Below, in pieces: positions 9,024-19,314 of a stretch of DNA of 64,000 nucleotides. This stretch comes from Novosphingobium fuchskuhlense (GTDB lineage Bacteria; Pseudomonadota; Alphaproteobacteria; Sphingomonadales; Sphingomonadaceae). Made by a program: the position numbers and the translations under genes. Below the pieces are notes generated by a model, which was not told where the DNA came from, did not search any database, and saw only the letters and a program-made list of their open reading frames with translations. How positions within the stretch are numbered: position 1 is the stretch's first letter; each line of letters opens with the position of its first letter. The stretch lies in contig NZ_KQ954244.1 in assembly GCF_001519075.1 (NCBI RefSeq), positions 248,001 through 312,000 on the forward strand, read 5' to 3'.

Positions 9024-9362
9024 TCACAGCGCGGTATCCCCGGTTTCACCGGTGCGGATGCGGGTGGCGGACGCAAGATCGAGAACGAAGATCTTGCCGT
9101 CGCCGATCGCCTCGGTGCTGGCAGTCTGCTGGATCACCTCGATGATCTGCGGCGTCAGATCGTCGCTCGCAGCGATCTCGATCTTCACCTTTGGCAGCAT
9201 GTTGGTGGAGTATTCGGCGCCGCGGTAGATCTCGGTCTGGCCCTTTTGCCGGCCGAAACCCTTCACTTCCGACACCGTCATCCCGGCAACGCCCAGCCCG
9301 GAAAGCGCTTCGCGCACTTCGTCCAGCTTGAACGGCTTGATGATGGCGATGATGAATTTCAT
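9024..9362 (-). CDS. glnK: Nitrogen regulatory protein P-II (GlnK)
   Basis: 112 residues, full P-II length. The T-loop carries RGAEYSTN with Tyr51, the uridylylation target of GlnD, and the nucleotide-binding core is GDGKIFV. The protein senses 2-oxoglutarate, ATP and ADP and blocks AmtB when nitrogen is plentiful. Its position immediately upstream of amtB and behind a sigma-54 promoter marks it as the GlnK-type paralogue. An AGGGGG Shine-Dalgarno sits just before ATG 9362. glnD, the modifying enzyme, is at 29.5-32.2 kb in this window. Confidence 0.95.
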   Translation of the reverse strand: MKFIIAIIKPFKLDEVREALSGLGVAGMTVSEVKGFGRQKGQTEIYRGAEYSTNMLPKVKIEIAASDDLTPQIIEVIQQTASTEAIGDGKIFVLDLASATRIRTGETGDTAL

Positions 9363-9416
9363 TCATGCCCCCTTTGCGGCCTTTTCGCCGGACGACCTGC
9401 CGGCTCGACAAACAAA

Positions 9417-9432
9417 GCAAGCACCATGCCAA
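9417..9432 (-). promoter_or_regulatory. Sigma-54 (RpoN) -24/-12 promoter of glnK-amtB
   Basis: Read on the minus strand the site is TTGGCATGGTGCTTGC followed by T, against the consensus YTGGCACG-N4-TTGCW: one mismatch (T for C). The invariant GG and GC dinucleotides are 10 nt apart as required. Transcription would start near 9407, about 45 nt before the glnK ATG. Activation by NtrC under nitrogen limitation is the family expectation; I see no clear enhancer site. Confidence 0.85.
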
Positions 9433-9555
9433 ACTCATGGAGCACTGGAATCAGGAGGAATCTTTTTCGCTACTGCGGAATACTACGTGTCAGGCCCGCT
9501 CGAATCTTGAGCAGAATTCCTCGGCTGCCCAAAAAACAGGCAGCCGCAGCCGCGC

Positions 9556-10113
9556 TCAACTGCCTCGGAAGAAGCGATCCGTGGGCGTGGAGGGCAGGCC
9601 GTCGATGCTGCGGGTGCGGCCGGAAGTCTTGGCCATCCAGGCGACTTCATCGGCCCCGGCGTGATACTTGACCAGGGTCTTGCGCTCCTCGCCGAGTGTC
9701 ATCACGGGCACGCCCCAGCCGCAACTGGTCTGTACGCTATCGACCGCGATATCGAAGATCTGGCGGGTGCCAGGCAGGATCGTGAAATGGGCGGCGAGCT
9801 CTTCCCACCCGGCGTCCTGCGGAAGCACCGGACGGCCGGTGCCATAGAGGCGCAGGATCAGCGGTGGCTGGCCGAAGTTGCACATCATGATCGTGATGCG
9901 GCCATCGGCCATGAGATGTGCATGCGTCTCGTTGCCCGAGCCCGCAAGATCGAGATAGGCGACCCGGTTGGGGCCCAGCACGCGAAAGCTGTCATACCCC
10001 TTGGGAGAAAGGTTGATCCGCGCATCCGCCGCGGCCGTCGCGACGAAGAAGACGCTCTGCGCGCCCATCATCACTTCGTGCTGCGGGAGAATGCGATCGG
10101 AAAAATCCGCCAT
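9556..10113 (-). CDS. Pyridoxamine 5'-phosphate oxidase-family (FMN-binding split barrel) protein
   Basis: 185 residues. The split-barrel pattern is seen in SVFFVATAAADARINLSPKGYDSFRVL and YLDLAGSGNETHAHL, followed by RLYGTGR. This is the FMN/F420-type PNPOx fold, not PdxH itself, and the substrate is unknown. I chose ATG 10113, which overlaps the stop of the upstream hydrolase gene as ATGA; the frame stays open further upstream but only inside that gene. The tight coupling suggests a shared, possibly detoxifying or catabolic, task with the hydrolase. Confidence 0.8.
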   Translation of the reverse strand: MADFSDRILPQHEVMMGAQSVFFVATAAADARINLSPKGYDSFRVLGPNRVAYLDLAGSGNETHAHLMADGRITIMMCNFGQPPLILRLYGTGRPVLPQDAGWEELAAHFTILPGTRQIFDIAVDSVQTSCGWGVPVMTLGEERKTLVKYHAGADEVAWMAKTSGRTRSIDGLPSTPTDRFFRGS

Positions 10114-10982
10114 CAGAGAAAATCGCGCAAGGTGGCGATGAAGCGGTCGAACTGGTCGTGGTGGAGCCAGTGCCCGGCGTTCTCGAACTCGATCACCGTG
10201 CCATCGCGGAAATGCTTGATCCGCCCGTCGCGCTCCGGATTGCCGGCCCAGGAATCCGCGCCGTTGAGCAGGAGGGTCGGGCAAGTGATGGCCTCCCACA
10301 GCTCGTGCTTGCGCTCGGTAGAAATGTCATAGGGGTGATCGATGTGAACGTAGGGGTCGAACTTCCAGGTGAACGTCCCGTCCTCGTTGCGGTTTATCCC
10401 GTGGATCGTGAGATGGCGAGCCTGCACGTCGGTGAGGTAGGGGTTTTCCGACTTCATGCGCGCATAGGCATCCTCGAGCGTGGCATAGCGGCGCGGCAGA
10501 CGGCCGGCAGCCTTGCGCTTTTCGGCGATGTAATCACGAACGCGCCGGGCAAACGGCACGTCTTTCATGCGCAATTCCCAATCGGGCGTCGGGAAGATCC
10601 CCTCGATCGCGACGAGCTTGGCGACATCTTCCGGAAACAGGCCGGCATAGCGCAGCGAGACATTGGCGCCCCACGAATGCGACACGATGGTGACGGGCGC
10701 GAGGCCGAGCTGGTGCACGAGCTGCGCGACATCATAGACCATGTCCATGGTCCGGTAGTTGCCATCGGACGCCCAGTCGCTGTCGCCATGACCGCGGTGA
10801 TCCAGCGCGATCACGTGCCAGTCGTCGCGCAGGGCCTCTGCCGTCCAATCCCAGCTGCGGCAATGGTCGCGCCCGCCATGGATCAGAAGGAGCGGCGGCT
10901 TGTCCGCATTCCCCCAATCGACGTAGTGGAGGCGCAGGCGCTGCGAAATGAAGGTGTTCGAGGTGGGGCCGAGCAGTGTCAT
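10113..10982 (-). CDS. Alpha/beta-hydrolase family protein
   Basis: 289 residues. Fold signatures: LLLIHGGRDHCRSWD (oxyanion region), LDHRGHGDSDWA, nucleophile elbow SHSWGAN with Ser, an acid candidate in LLNGADSWAGNPERDG, and the catalytic His in FENAGHWLHHDQFD. It resembles small-ester or C-C bond hydrolases and epoxide-hydrolase-like proteins; the substrate cannot be assigned. It is coupled by ATGA to the PNPOx-like gene downstream and follows an NAD-dependent epimerase gene by 50 nt. Confidence 0.82.
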   Translation of the reverse strand: MTLLGPTSNTFISQRLRLHYVDWGNADKPPLLLIHGGRDHCRSWDWTAEALRDDWHVIALDHRGHGDSDWASDGNYRTMDMVYDVAQLVHQLGLAPVTIVSHSWGANVSLRYAGLFPEDVAKLVAIEGIFPTPDWELRMKDVPFARRVRDYIAEKRKAAGRLPRRYATLEDAYARMKSENPYLTDVQARHLTIHGINRNEDGTFTWKFDPYVHIDHPYDISTERKHELWEAITCPTLLLNGADSWAGNPERDGRIKHFRDGTVIEFENAGHWLHHDQFDRFIATLRDFL

Positions 10983-11032
10983 CCACCGTCTGTGCCGCAG
11001 GTGCGAACAGGCCGCAAGTGCGGTTTGGTCCG

Positions 11033-11881
11033 TCAGGTGCGGTCGCGCCAGGAGACCCGGGGCTGAAAAGCGATCAATTCACCGGCGCGGGCCGATGACA
11101 GCAAGGCCGCCTCGCCGGCGAGATCTTCGGCGAGGGGGACCGCAGGGAAATACTCGGCCATAAGTTCGCGCGAGGGACGGCCGATCAGGTTGTCCGCCGC
11201 CGCAATGATCAAGGCCTCGTGACCGGTGGTGGAGGCCTCAAGCGCACAGCGACAGGCTTCGGCGGCGTCCTCGACGTCTATGTAACTCCACAGGTTCCAT
11301 CTGCGGCTGGCCGGATCGGCCTGGATCTGCGGCAGAACGGCATAGTCTTCGGCTACGTAGACGTTGGAGAAGCGCAGCGACATGATAGCGAGGCCGCCAT
11401 GCCAGCGCGCAAATTCGTCTGCCATGGTTTCGCCCAATCGCTTGCCGAGCGCGTAGGACCAATTGGGTAGCAGGGGATGCGTCTCGTCGATGGGCGCGAA
11501 CTGCGGGGGGTCGGAGAACGGCAGGCCGAGGATCGTCTCGCTGGAGGCCCAGACGACGCGGCCGATGCCGAGGCGCGCGGCGGCGGAGAACACGTTGTAG
11601 GTGCCCATCACGTTGATGCGGAAGGCGGCCTCGTCCGTCGTCGCACCGGGCTTCGGGATGCCGGCGAGGTGGAGCACCGCATCGAAGCGCCGCGCCGCCG
11701 TATCGACTCCGGACAGGGCGCCCATGACCGCACCGAAATCCGCGCAATCGAGGCGGACGGTGTCATCGCCATAGACCGAGCTGACGATATCGAAGCCGGT
11801 GACGCGGTGACCCGCCGCGCGGAGCGCCGCCACGGCCACTTTGCCGAGCTTGCCACTGCTTCCCGTGACCGCGATGCGCAT
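11033..11881 (-). CDS. NAD-dependent epimerase/dehydratase (extended SDR) family protein
   Basis: 282 residues. The N-terminal nucleotide-binding motif is RIAVTGSSGKLGKVA, followed by LHLAGIP, and the catalytic pair appears as YALGKRLGE (YxxxK). Members interconvert sugar nucleotides or oxidise sugars such as uronates; the absence of other sugar genes nearby prevents a specific call. ATG 11881 begins 5 nt upstream of the prfC stop-proximal sequence (prfC ends at 11887), so it probably belongs to the prfC transcript. Confidence 0.82.
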   Translation of the reverse strand: MRIAVTGSSGKLGKVAVAALRAAGHRVTGFDIVSSVYGDDTVRLDCADFGAVMGALSGVDTAARRFDAVLHLAGIPKPGATTDEAAFRINVMGTYNVFSAAARLGIGRVVWASSETILGLPFSDPPQFAPIDETHPLLPNWSYALGKRLGETMADEFARWHGGLAIMSLRFSNVYVAEDYAVLPQIQADPASRRWNLWSYIDVEDAAEACRCALEASTTGHEALIIAAADNLIGRPSRELMAEYFPAVPLAEDLAGEAALLSSARAGELIAFQPRVSWRDRT

Positions 11882-11886
11882 GGGGC

Positions 11887-13416
11887 TTACCTTTCCTTGG
11901 TGGCGCTGAAGGTCAGCTCCGGATTGCGTTCCTGCTGGTAGCCGACATCCCACGCCGAGCGCGCCATGAAGACGGGATCGCCGTCGCGGTCCTTGGCGAG
12001 GTTCGAGAGGTTGAAATCGGCGAAGGTGCGCAAGGCGGCATCGCTCCCCTTGAGCCAGCGGGCGGTATCGAAGGGCGAAGGCTCGAGCACCGCCTCGACC
12101 TTGTATTCGGCCTCGAGCCGCGAGATCAGCACATCGAGTTGGAGCTGGCCGACCACGCCGACGATCGATTGCGCGCCGATTTCGGGATAGAACACCTGGA
12201 TCACGCCTTCCTCGGAGAGGTCGTCGAGCGCCTTCCTCAATTGCTTGGTCTTGGTCGGATCCTTCAATTGGACGCGGCGCAGGATTTCCGGGGCGAAATT
12301 GGGCAGGCCGGTAAAGCGGACGGTGTTCTTTTCCGACAGGGTATCGCCCACGCGCAAGGTGCCGTGGTTGGGAATGCCGATGATATCGCCCGCCTCGGCG
12401 GTATCGGCAATCTCGCGGTCCTGCGCGAAGAACAGGATCGGCGAATGGACCGCGATAGGCTTGCCGAGGCCCGATGGCGTGAGCTTCATGCCGCGCTTGA
12501 AGGTGCCCGAGACCATGCGCATGAACGCGATGCGGTCGCGGTGCATCGGGTCCATGTTGGCCTGGACCTTGAACACGAAGCCGGTGACTTCGGGGTGATC
12601 GAGCTCGATGGTCCCGCTCTCGCTCGGCTGCGGGCGCGGCGGCGGGGCATAGCGGGCGATGGCATCGATCATTTCCGCCACACCGAAGTTCTTGAGCGCC
12701 GAGCCGAAATAGACCGGGGTCAGGTCGCCATTCCGATACGCGGTCAGGTCGAATTCGGGGTACCCCATCTGGGCGAGCTCGATTTCCTCGGCAATATCCG
12801 CCGGAATCGCGCCGTCAGTCACCGGATCACGCTTGCCGAGGAATTCGCGGCTGTCGCCTTCGGGGCGGGCGATGGTCTGCGTGGCGAAATCGAGCACGCC
12901 TTCGAAGATTCCGCCCATGCCGATGGGCCACGACATCGGGCAGACATCGAGCGCGAGCGCGTCCGCCACTTCATCCAGTGTCTCGAACACGGCGCGCCCT
13001 TCACGGTCGACCTTGTTGACGAAGGTGATGATCGGCACCGAACGCAGGCGGCAGACCTCGAACAGCTTGCGCGTCTGCGGTTCGATGCCCTTGGCCGCAT
13101 CGATCACCATGATGGCGGAATCGACGGCGGTGAGGGTGCGGTAGGTGTCTTCGGAAAAGTCCTCGTGGCCCGGTGTATCGAGCAGGTTGAAGACCACGCC
13201 GTCCTTCTGGAAGGTCATGACCGAGGAGGTGACCGAAATCCCGCGCTGCTGCTCGATCTTCATCCAGTCCGACCGGGCGCGGCGGGCCGCGCCGCGCGCC
13301 TTGACCTCGCCGGCCAGATGGATCGCGCCACCCTGGAGGAGCAGCTTCTCGGTCAGCGTGGTCTTGCCCGCGTCAGGGTGCGAGATGATGGCAAAGGTGC
13401 GGCGATTGGAACTCAT
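11887..13416 (-). CDS. prfC: Peptide chain release factor 3
   Basis: 509 residues, a translational GTPase. G1 is SHPDAGKTT, the switch II region is DTPGHEDFSEDTYRTL, and NKVD is present; the sequence QQRGISVTSSVM is characteristic of RF3 rather than EF-G. RF3 recycles RF1/RF2 after peptide release. Full-length and undamaged, with the start at 13416. Confidence 0.94.
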   Translation of the reverse strand: MSSNRRTFAIISHPDAGKTTLTEKLLLQGGAIHLAGEVKARGAARRARSDWMKIEQQRGISVTSSVMTFQKDGVVFNLLDTPGHEDFSEDTYRTLTAVDSAIMVIDAAKGIEPQTRKLFEVCRLRSVPIITFVNKVDREGRAVFETLDEVADALALDVCPMSWPIGMGGIFEGVLDFATQTIARPEGDSREFLGKRDPVTDGAIPADIAEEIELAQMGYPEFDLTAYRNGDLTPVYFGSALKNFGVAEMIDAIARYAPPPRPQPSESGTIELDHPEVTGFVFKVQANMDPMHRDRIAFMRMVSGTFKRGMKLTPSGLGKPIAVHSPILFFAQDREIADTAEAGDIIGIPNHGTLRVGDTLSEKNTVRFTGLPNFAPEILRRVQLKDPTKTKQLRKALDDLSEEGVIQVFYPEIGAQSIVGVVGQLQLDVLISRLEAEYKVEAVLEPSPFDTARWLKGSDAALRTFADFNLSNLAKDRDGDPVFMARSAWDVGYQQERNPELTFSATKER

Positions 13417-13425
13417 GGAGCGCGC

Positions 13426-14307
13426 CTATACGGGACGAACCGTCACGTCCATGCGGAAGCTGCGGCTGGTTCCCTGCTGCAGCGTAACCACGCCGGGCTT
13501 GTCGCCGAAATCCCCCGCATAGCCTACCGGATCGGAATGGCCCTGCCATGGCTCGACGCAGATGTAGCGTGCGCCGGGCACCTGCCAGATGCCGAGCATC
13601 GGGCTGTCCGGGAACGCAACATCGAGCCATGCGCCGCCGTCTGCGCCATAAGACAGGCGCCGGCTGTGGAGTTCGGACCATATCAGCGCGTCGGCGCGGA
13701 ACAGGTCCGGATCGAGCGCCAGTTGGCGGCCGGCAACCGGGGTAGGCAGGCTATCCGGCTGGATCAGCCCACTCGCCTTTTCAAGCTGGCGGATCGGCTG
13801 GGGCTCGTCGGCTTCGAACAGCACGCAGTGCACAGCCTTCGCGGCGCCGCCGGGAAGCGGCCAGGCAAACGCAGGGTGATAACCGAAGCTGAAAGGCAGC
13901 GGAGCATCGCCGGTGTTGTGGACGGTCGCCTCCATCGCCAGCGTCATGCCGGAAAGCGCGAAGGCCATCTCCAACGCGAAGCCGAAGGGATAGCTGGCGC
14001 GCGTTTCGGCGCTGTCTTCCAGCCGGAACACAGCGCGGTCCGCCGCTTGCTCTGCCAGCACGAAGGCGCTGCGGCGGGCGAAGCCGTGCTTGGGCATGTG
14101 GTAGCCCTGCCCATCAACCCGCAGCGTATCGTCCACCAGCGCGCCGACGATGGGGAAGAGCAGGGGGGCGCGGCCCGACCAGAAGGCCGGGTCCGCATCG
14201 GTCATGTACTCGCGGCCTGCGGCGTCAGCCAGCGAGGAAAGCTCCGCCCCTAGCGGGTTGATTCGGGCGGTGAGGCCCGCGCTGGCAATGGTGATCAGAT
14301 CAGTCAT
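13426..14307 (-). CDS. Aldose 1-epimerase (galactose mutarotase) family protein
   Basis: 293 residues. The mutarotase pattern is present: GYHPAFAWPLPG with the catalytic-type His, and CVEPWQGHSDP with the catalytic Glu. The closest general type is the YeaD/LacX-like branch acting on free sugars or sugar phosphates; the actual sugar is unknown. The gene sits between pheT and prfC, 23 nt after pheT, and may simply ride on the same transcript. Confidence 0.82.
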   Translation of the reverse strand: MTDLITIASAGLTARINPLGAELSSLADAAGREYMTDADPAFWSGRAPLLFPIVGALVDDTLRVDGQGYHMPKHGFARRSAFVLAEQAADRAVFRLEDSAETRASYPFGFALEMAFALSGMTLAMEATVHNTGDAPLPFSFGYHPAFAWPLPGGAAKAVHCVLFEADEPQPIRQLEKASGLIQPDSLPTPVAGRQLALDPDLFRADALIWSELHSRRLSYGADGGAWLDVAFPDSPMLGIWQVPGARYICVEPWQGHSDPVGYAGDFGDKPGVVTLQQGTSRSFRMDVTVRPV

Positions 14308-14330
14308 TGCATCCCCGAATACGAGGCGAA

Positions 14331-16736
14331 TCAGGCGCGCAGCACCCCACCGAGTTTCGCACCGGCTGCCACGATCTTTTCGCTGATCGCCTTCAGAGCC
14401 GCCTCGTCGTAGCTCTTCTCGGCCGGCTGCAAAGTGACCTCGACAGCGAGGGACTTTTGCCCCTCCGGTACGCCCTGCCCCCGGAAATCATCGAACACCC
14501 GCGCCGCGACGACGTTCGCCTTGTCCGCCCCGCGCACAGCGCGCAGCAGATCGCCCGCCGGGAGACTGGCGGGCACAAGGAAGGCGTAATCGCGCGTAAC
14601 CGCCTGCAGCGCAGGCGGCGCGAAGTGCGGGCGTGCGAAGCTGCCGGGGCCCTTGCGCGCCGGGATCCGGTCGAGGAACAGTTCAACCACCGCAACCGGT
14701 CCGTCGAGGTCGAAGGCCTTGGCAGTGGTAGGGTGAAGCAGGCCGAAGCGCGCGAGCACAGTCTTGGGTCCAAGGCGCAAGGTAGCCGACTGGCCCGGGT
14801 GGAACTGGCTGCCGGCTTCGCCCATCACCTGCAGGTTTTCGACCGGGGCACCAGCTTCGGCGAGGAGTGCGAGCGCCTCAGCCTTTGCGTCAAAGGCGTC
14901 GAAGGGCTTGGCCTTGCCAGTTGCCCAGCCGCGCGGGTTCGCTTCACCCGCGAGGACGACAGCAAGGCTGGGCTGCTCGTCACTCGCGCCGCCCACTCCG
15001 CGCAGATAACGGCGGCCGATCTCGAACAGGCGGACTGTGCTGGCGCCGCGATCGAGATTGCGCCGCGTGGCCGCAAGAAGGCCCGGCAGCAACGAGGGGC
15101 GCATGGTCTTGAGGTCTTCGGAAATCGGATTGGCGAGGGTCCAGAGGCCTGCCCCGGAATCCGATGCGCCTTCCGAAAAATGCTCGGCTTCTATGGTCGG
15201 CAGGAACGACCAGGTAACCGCCTCGTTGAGTCCGCGCGCGGCAGCGGCGCGGCGAATGCGGCGCTCCTGCATCTGGGCCGCAGTGGCGGTGGGCTTGGCG
15301 ACACCGTCTGCGCGCGGCAGCGGGGTAGAGGGGACGGCATCGAGGCCGTGCACGCGGATCACTTCCTCGACAATGTCGGGCGCGCCGTCGATGTCGGGAC
15401 GCCAGGTGGGGACAGTGACGGCCCATTCCTCGGAAACGTCGAACCCGAGCGCGGCGAGGATGCGCTTCTGCTCGCCGTTGGCCACATCGATCCCGCCGAG
15501 ATTGCCGGCGAGCGCCGGATCATAGACGAAGCTCTTGCGTGCGAGCGGGGGCTCGCCAGCGCGGATCAAGTCGCTCGGCTCGCCGCCGCAGATCTCGAGG
15601 ATGAGGCCGGTGAGCAGATCGAGGCCAGTATCGAGGAACGCCGGATCGACTCCGCGCTCGAAGCGGCCGCGCGCATCCGATGTCAGCGCCAGCGCCTGAC
15701 CGGTGCGGGCGATGTTGGCCGGGGTGAAGTAAGCGACTTCGAGGAGAACGTCGGTGGTCGTCTCCGAACAGCCGGAATGTTCGCCGCCCATGATGCCGGC
15801 AATATCGTGGACGCCGCTGTCGTCGGCAATTACGGTCATCCATGGCTGGAGCGGGTATTCGCGACCATTGAGCGCGAGGCAAGTCTCGCCTTCGACCGCA
15901 CGGCGAGCGACGACCGCACCGGTGAGCTTGGCAAGATCATAGGCGTGGGCCGGACGGCCATAGCCGAGCATGACGTAGTTGGTGATATCGACCAACGCCG
16001 AGATCGGGCGCTGGCCCGCGCTCTTCAGGCGGTCCTGCAGCCACTGCGGGCTGGGGCCGTTCTTCACGCCGCGGATGACGCGGCCGTAGAAGGCAGGGCA
16101 GCCTTCGGGATCATCGGTGCGGATGTTGACGGGGCAGGGGAAGCTGCCGGCGACCGGCTTGGCATCGATGGGTTTGAGCACGCCGAGGCCGGCGGCTGCA
16201 AGATCGCGCGCGATGCCGTGGACGCCCATACAGTCCGGCCGGTTCGGCGTGATCGCAACGTCGAACACCGGATCGGAGCCGAGGTAATCGGCAAAGCTGG
16301 TGCCGACGGGCGCATCGGCGGGAAGCTCGATGATGCCGTCATGCTCTTCGCCAAGGCCAAGCTCGCGCGTCGAGCACATCATGCCATTGGATTCGACGCC
16401 GCGGATGGCGGACTTGCGCAGTTCCATGCCGTTGGCCGGAACAACCGCGCCCGGGAGGCCGAGCACGCCGATCAGGCCTGCGCGCGCGTTGGGGGCACCG
16501 CAAACCACCTGCAGCGGGTTGCCGTCACCAAGGTCGACCGAGAGCACCTGCAGCTTGTCCGCCTGCGGGTGCTTGTCCGCCGTGAGAACGCGGGCGACGC
16601 GGAACTGCGTGAGGGCTGCAGAGGCATCCTCCACGCCCTCGATCTCGAGCCCGAGCGAGGTGAGCTTTTCGGCGATCTGCCGCGCATCGGCCTTGGTGTC
16701 GAGCAGGGCCTGCAGCCAGGAGAGGGCAAACTTCAT
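14331..16736 (-). CDS. pheT: Phenylalanine-tRNA ligase beta subunit
   Basis: 801 residues, the normal bacterial length. Visible parts: N-terminal [14 protein letters not shown]; an EMAP-type tRNA-binding domain (about 40-150) with [13 protein letters not shown]; the B3/B4 editing region; the B5 domain; a central catalytic-like domain with EAVTWSF; and a C-terminal ferredoxin-fold anticodon-binding domain (about 705-800). It pairs with PheS as an alpha2-beta2 enzyme. The start overlaps the pheS stop by 4 nt. Confidence 0.95.
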   Translation of the reverse strand: MKFALSWLQALLDTKADARQIAEKLTSLGLEIEGVEDASAALTQFRVARVLTADKHPQADKLQVLSVDLGDGNPLQVVCGAPNARAGLIGVLGLPGAVVPANGMELRKSAIRGVESNGMMCSTRELGLGEEHDGIIELPADAPVGTSFADYLGSDPVFDVAITPNRPDCMGVHGIARDLAAAGLGVLKPIDAKPVAGSFPCPVNIRTDDPEGCPAFYGRVIRGVKNGPSPQWLQDRLKSAGQRPISALVDITNYVMLGYGRPAHAYDLAKLTGAVVARRAVEGETCLALNGREYPLQPWMTVIADDSGVHDIAGIMGGEHSGCSETTTDVLLEVAYFTPANIARTGQALALTSDARGRFERGVDPAFLDTGLDLLTGLILEICGGEPSDLIRAGEPPLARKSFVYDPALAGNLGGIDVANGEQKRILAALGFDVSEEWAVTVPTWRPDIDGAPDIVEEVIRVHGLDAVPSTPLPRADGVAKPTATAAQMQERRIRRAAAARGLNEAVTWSFLPTIEAEHFSEGASDSGAGLWTLANPISEDLKTMRPSLLPGLLAATRRNLDRGASTVRLFEIGRRYLRGVGGASDEQPSLAVVLAGEANPRGWATGKAKPFDAFDAKAEALALLAEAGAPVENLQVMGEAGSQFHPGQSATLRLGPKTVLARFGLLHPTTAKAFDLDGPVAVVELFLDRIPARKGPGSFARPHFAPPALQAVTRDYAFLVPASLPAGDLLRAVRGADKANVVAARVFDDFRGQGVPEGQKSLAVEVTLQPAEKSYDEAALKAISEKIVAAGAKLGGVLRA

Positions 16737-17821
16737 GCGCGCACTCCCACGCCGCCGGAAAGGGTGGGCACGTCTAGTGCACCGAAACCGTAGTGCTGGA
16801 GCCAGCGCACATCGCCATCGAAGAAGGCGCGCAGGTCATCCATCCCGTATTTCAGCATGGCGAGCCGGTCGACGCCGGTGCCGAAGGCAAAGCCCTGCCA
16901 TTCATCGGGATCGAGCCCGCCGAATTCGATCACCTTGCGGTTGACCATGCCGGAGCCGAGCACTTCCATCCAGCCGCCATTGGCCGCATCTCCGCTGCCG
17001 CCGACGACGCGCTTGCCGTTAACGAGCGTGTAGCCGACATCGACTTCGACCGAGGGTTCGGTGAAGGGAAAGTAGCTTGGGCGCAGGCGCAGGACGATAT
17101 CCTCGCGCTCGAAAAAGGCCTTGAGGAAGGTTTCCAACGTCCATTTGAGGTGGCCGAGATGGATGCCCTTGTCGATGACAAGGCCTTCGATCTGGTGGAA
17201 CATCGGGGTGTGCGTGGCGTCGCTATCGGAGCGGTAGACGCGGCCCGGGGCGATGACGCGCAAGGGCGCGCCCTGGCTCAGCATGGAGCGGATCTGCACC
17301 GGCGAGGTATGCGTGCGCAGAAGCATCGAACGACCCTGCGCATCCTTATCGGGGAAGTAGAACGTATCGTGCATCGCCCGCGCCGGATGGGTTTCAGGCA
17401 TGTTGAGCGCGGTAAAGTTGTGCCAATCGTCCTCGATTTCCGGCCCGGTGGCGACGGCGAAGCCCATGTCGGCGAAGATCTCGGCCAGTTCGTCCATGAC
17501 CTGGCTGACGGGATGGACACTGCCGCGCTGGGCAGCGGGCGCGGGGAGCGAAAGATCTGCAGTTTCGGCCGCCAGCTTAGCCTCGAGCGCGGCGCTTTCC
17601 AGCGCGGCGCGGCGTTCGGCCAGCGCGGTGGCCACCGCCTCGCGCGCGGTGTGAATACGGGGGCCCGTGCTGGTGCGCTCCTCGGGGCTCATGCCGCCCA
17701 GCGACTTGAGCAGCGCGGAGACCCAGCCCTGCTTGCCAAGCGCGGCGACGCGCAGGGCCTCTACGGCATCGATCGTGTCTGCCGCAGCGATTGCGGCGAG
17801 TGTAGGTTCAAGCTGTTCCAT
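16733..17821 (-). CDS. pheS: Phenylalanine-tRNA ligase alpha subunit
   Basis: 362 residues. A coiled-coil N-terminal arm is followed by the class II catalytic core: motif 2-like [14 protein letters not shown] and [22 protein letters not shown], and motif 3 in [16 protein letters not shown]. Start ATG 17821 (MEQLEP) was chosen because the reading frame further upstream has no PheS-like sequence. The gene forms a coupled pair with pheT. No attenuator-like leader was recognised upstream. Confidence 0.95.
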   Translation of the reverse strand: MEQLEPTLAAIAAADTIDAVEALRVAALGKQGWVSALLKSLGGMSPEERTSTGPRIHTAREAVATALAERRAALESAALEAKLAAETADLSLPAPAAQRGSVHPVSQVMDELAEIFADMGFAVATGPEIEDDWHNFTALNMPETHPARAMHDTFYFPDKDAQGRSMLLRTHTSPVQIRSMLSQGAPLRVIAPGRVYRSDSDATHTPMFHQIEGLVIDKGIHLGHLKWTLETFLKAFFEREDIVLRLRPSYFPFTEPSVEVDVGYTLVNGKRVVGGSGDAANGGWMEVLGSGMVNRKVIEFGGLDPDEWQGFAFGTGVDRLAMLKYGMDDLRAFFDGDVRWLQHYGFGALDVPTLSGGVGVRA

Positions 17822-17867
17822 CGCGCCCGCCGCTAGCGCCAAATGGCGCGGAATCCAAGGTGCGCGT

Positions 17868-18764
17868 TCAATCCCCTGAGGGATCGTGGAGTGCCTGCAC
17901 CGGGGCGCCCGCCGCCGCCATGCGCGCGCGCATGACCCCGGCGAGCACCGGGTGCGGCAAAGCGGCATAGGCGCGCGGGCTCATGCCCATGAAACGGTGG
18001 AACTCGCGCACGAACTGGGCCTGATCATGATAGTGCGAATCGATGGCGCCGATCCAGGTGAGCGAGGGATCGAGCATGTACTGCGAAAGACTGCGCATGA
18101 AGCGCTGCCGGCGCAGCAGCAGGCTGGGCGGAAAGCCGAAGTGCCGACGACAAAGGCGCTCCAGCGTATGCGAGGCAAGCCCGGCGGATTCGGCCATAGC
18201 GGCGACGCTGGCGACATCGGGATCGACCAGCGCCTTGTGGGCGGAGCGGATGCGGGCCTCTTCCGGCACCTCGCGGGCGGCAAGGCTCTCGAAATGCCGG
18301 GTGATCCGCGCAAGCTCCGCCGCCTCATCCGGCGCGGGGCCGAACAGGGTTTCAACCAGAGGACGGATCGGGGCGAAGGCTGGAACGACCAGCGGATCGT
18401 AGAGCTGATCTGCAAAGAGATGGGCGGGGGCCGTGACGAACTTGGCCCAGCCGAGCGGCAACAACCCGATCCCCCAGATGCGCGATGTGCCGGTGGTGAA
18501 GCGCACGGCCGTACTGGTCGGGCCGGTGACGATCCCGGCCATGGCGGGAAAGGGCGACTGCTGCCGGATCACCGACACCGGCAGAACCCCTTCGATGATT
18601 CGCAGGTTTGCCCACTCGGGATGCAGGTGGTCAACGACGCGGCCATCGAGCCCGGCATCGATCTCGGTGATGTAGAACGTGGTGAAAAAGGGCCTCAGGG
18701 CCGGAGGCGGCTGATAAAAGCGTACCTCCACGGTACAATCGCCGTTCACTCCGATGCGCCCCAC
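17868..18764 (-). CDS. AraC-family transcriptional regulator
   Basis: 298 residues. The N-terminal sensor-like half begins [18 protein letters not shown], and the C-terminal HTH contains [20 protein letters not shown] and [22 protein letters not shown], the typical AraC second helix. The ligand is unknown. A second regulator of the same architecture is at 23.1-24.1 kb. It lies 46 nt upstream of pheS on the same strand, but functional linkage is doubtful. Confidence 0.85.
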   Translation of the reverse strand: MGRIGVNGDCTVEVRFYQPPPALRPFFTTFYITEIDAGLDGRVVDHLHPEWANLRIIEGVLPVSVIRQQSPFPAMAGIVTGPTSTAVRFTTGTSRIWGIGLLPLGWAKFVTAPAHLFADQLYDPLVVPAFAPIRPLVETLFGPAPDEAAELARITRHFESLAAREVPEEARIRSAHKALVDPDVASVAAMAESAGLASHTLERLCRRHFGFPPSLLLRRQRFMRSLSQYMLDPSLTWIGAIDSHYHDQAQFVREFHRFMGMSPRAYAALPHPVLAGVMRARMAAAGAPVQALHDPSGD

Positions 18765-18826
18765 TTTTTGCCCCTATTCCCCGACCATAGTCGGTACCGG
18801 GAGGCACGTGAAGTCGCCAAAATGGC

Positions 18827-18863
18827 AAAAAGGGCACCAGCCTCGCGGCCAGCACCCTTTTTT
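18827..18863 (-). terminator. Intrinsic terminator downstream of rpmI-rplT
   Basis: A fully paired 16-bp stem (some G-T pairs) with a GCGA tetraloop, starting with five A and ending with five T on the minus strand. Because the arms carry A and T runs at both ends it may stop transcription in both directions. It lies about 75 nt after the rplT stop, upstream of the AraC gene. Confidence 0.85.
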
Positions 18864-18935
18864 GATTTTGTCGCTTTTCAAGACAATCAGGCCACAGCGC
18901 GCACCGGATTGGAACGCCCGGGCCTGTATCTCCGA

Positions 18936-19301
18936 TCAGGCAGCCGCGCCGAGCGCCTGCTTGGCCTGAGCGATGATCGCCGTGAACACACCGGCCTCAT
19001 TCATTGCGAGATCGGCCATCGCCTTCCGGTCGAGTTCGATCCCGGCGAGCTTGGTGCCGTGGATGAACTGCGAGTAGGTCAGGCCCTCGGCACGGACGGC
19101 AGCGTTGATGCGCTGGATCCAGAGACCGCGGAATTCCCGCTTCTTGATCTTGCGATCGCGGTACGCGTACTGGCCGGCCTTTTCGACGGCCTGCCGGGCA
19201 ACGCGGATGGTGTTCTTGCGGCGGCCCCGATAGCCCTTGGCCTGTTCGAGAATGCGCTTGTGCTTGGCGCGGGTGGTAACACCCCGTTTGATGCGGCTCA
19301 T
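18936..19301 (-). CDS. rplT: 50S ribosomal protein L20
   Basis: 121 residues. Diagnostic N-terminus [18 protein letters not shown] and [20 protein letters not shown], then the conserved [20 protein letters not shown] segment. L20 binds 23S rRNA and is needed for large-subunit assembly; in many bacteria it also represses its own operon. It follows rpmI after 13 nt. infC is not adjacent in this window. Confidence 0.97.
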   Translation of the reverse strand: MSRIKRGVTTRAKHKRILEQAKGYRGRRKNTIRVARQAVEKAGQYAYRDRKIKKREFRGLWIQRINAAVRAEGLTYSQFIHGTKLAGIELDRKAMADLAMNEAGVFTAIIAQAKQALGAAA

Positions 19302-19314
19302 GGGTCTTCGCTCC

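Noticed and set aside
14307..16793. A very long open frame on the strand opposite pheT (also similar ones opposite prfC, nadE, amtB and glnD)
   Set aside because: They mirror strong, conserved genes; their products are rich in Arg, Ala and Gly without any family motif, as expected for antisense frames in high-GC DNA.
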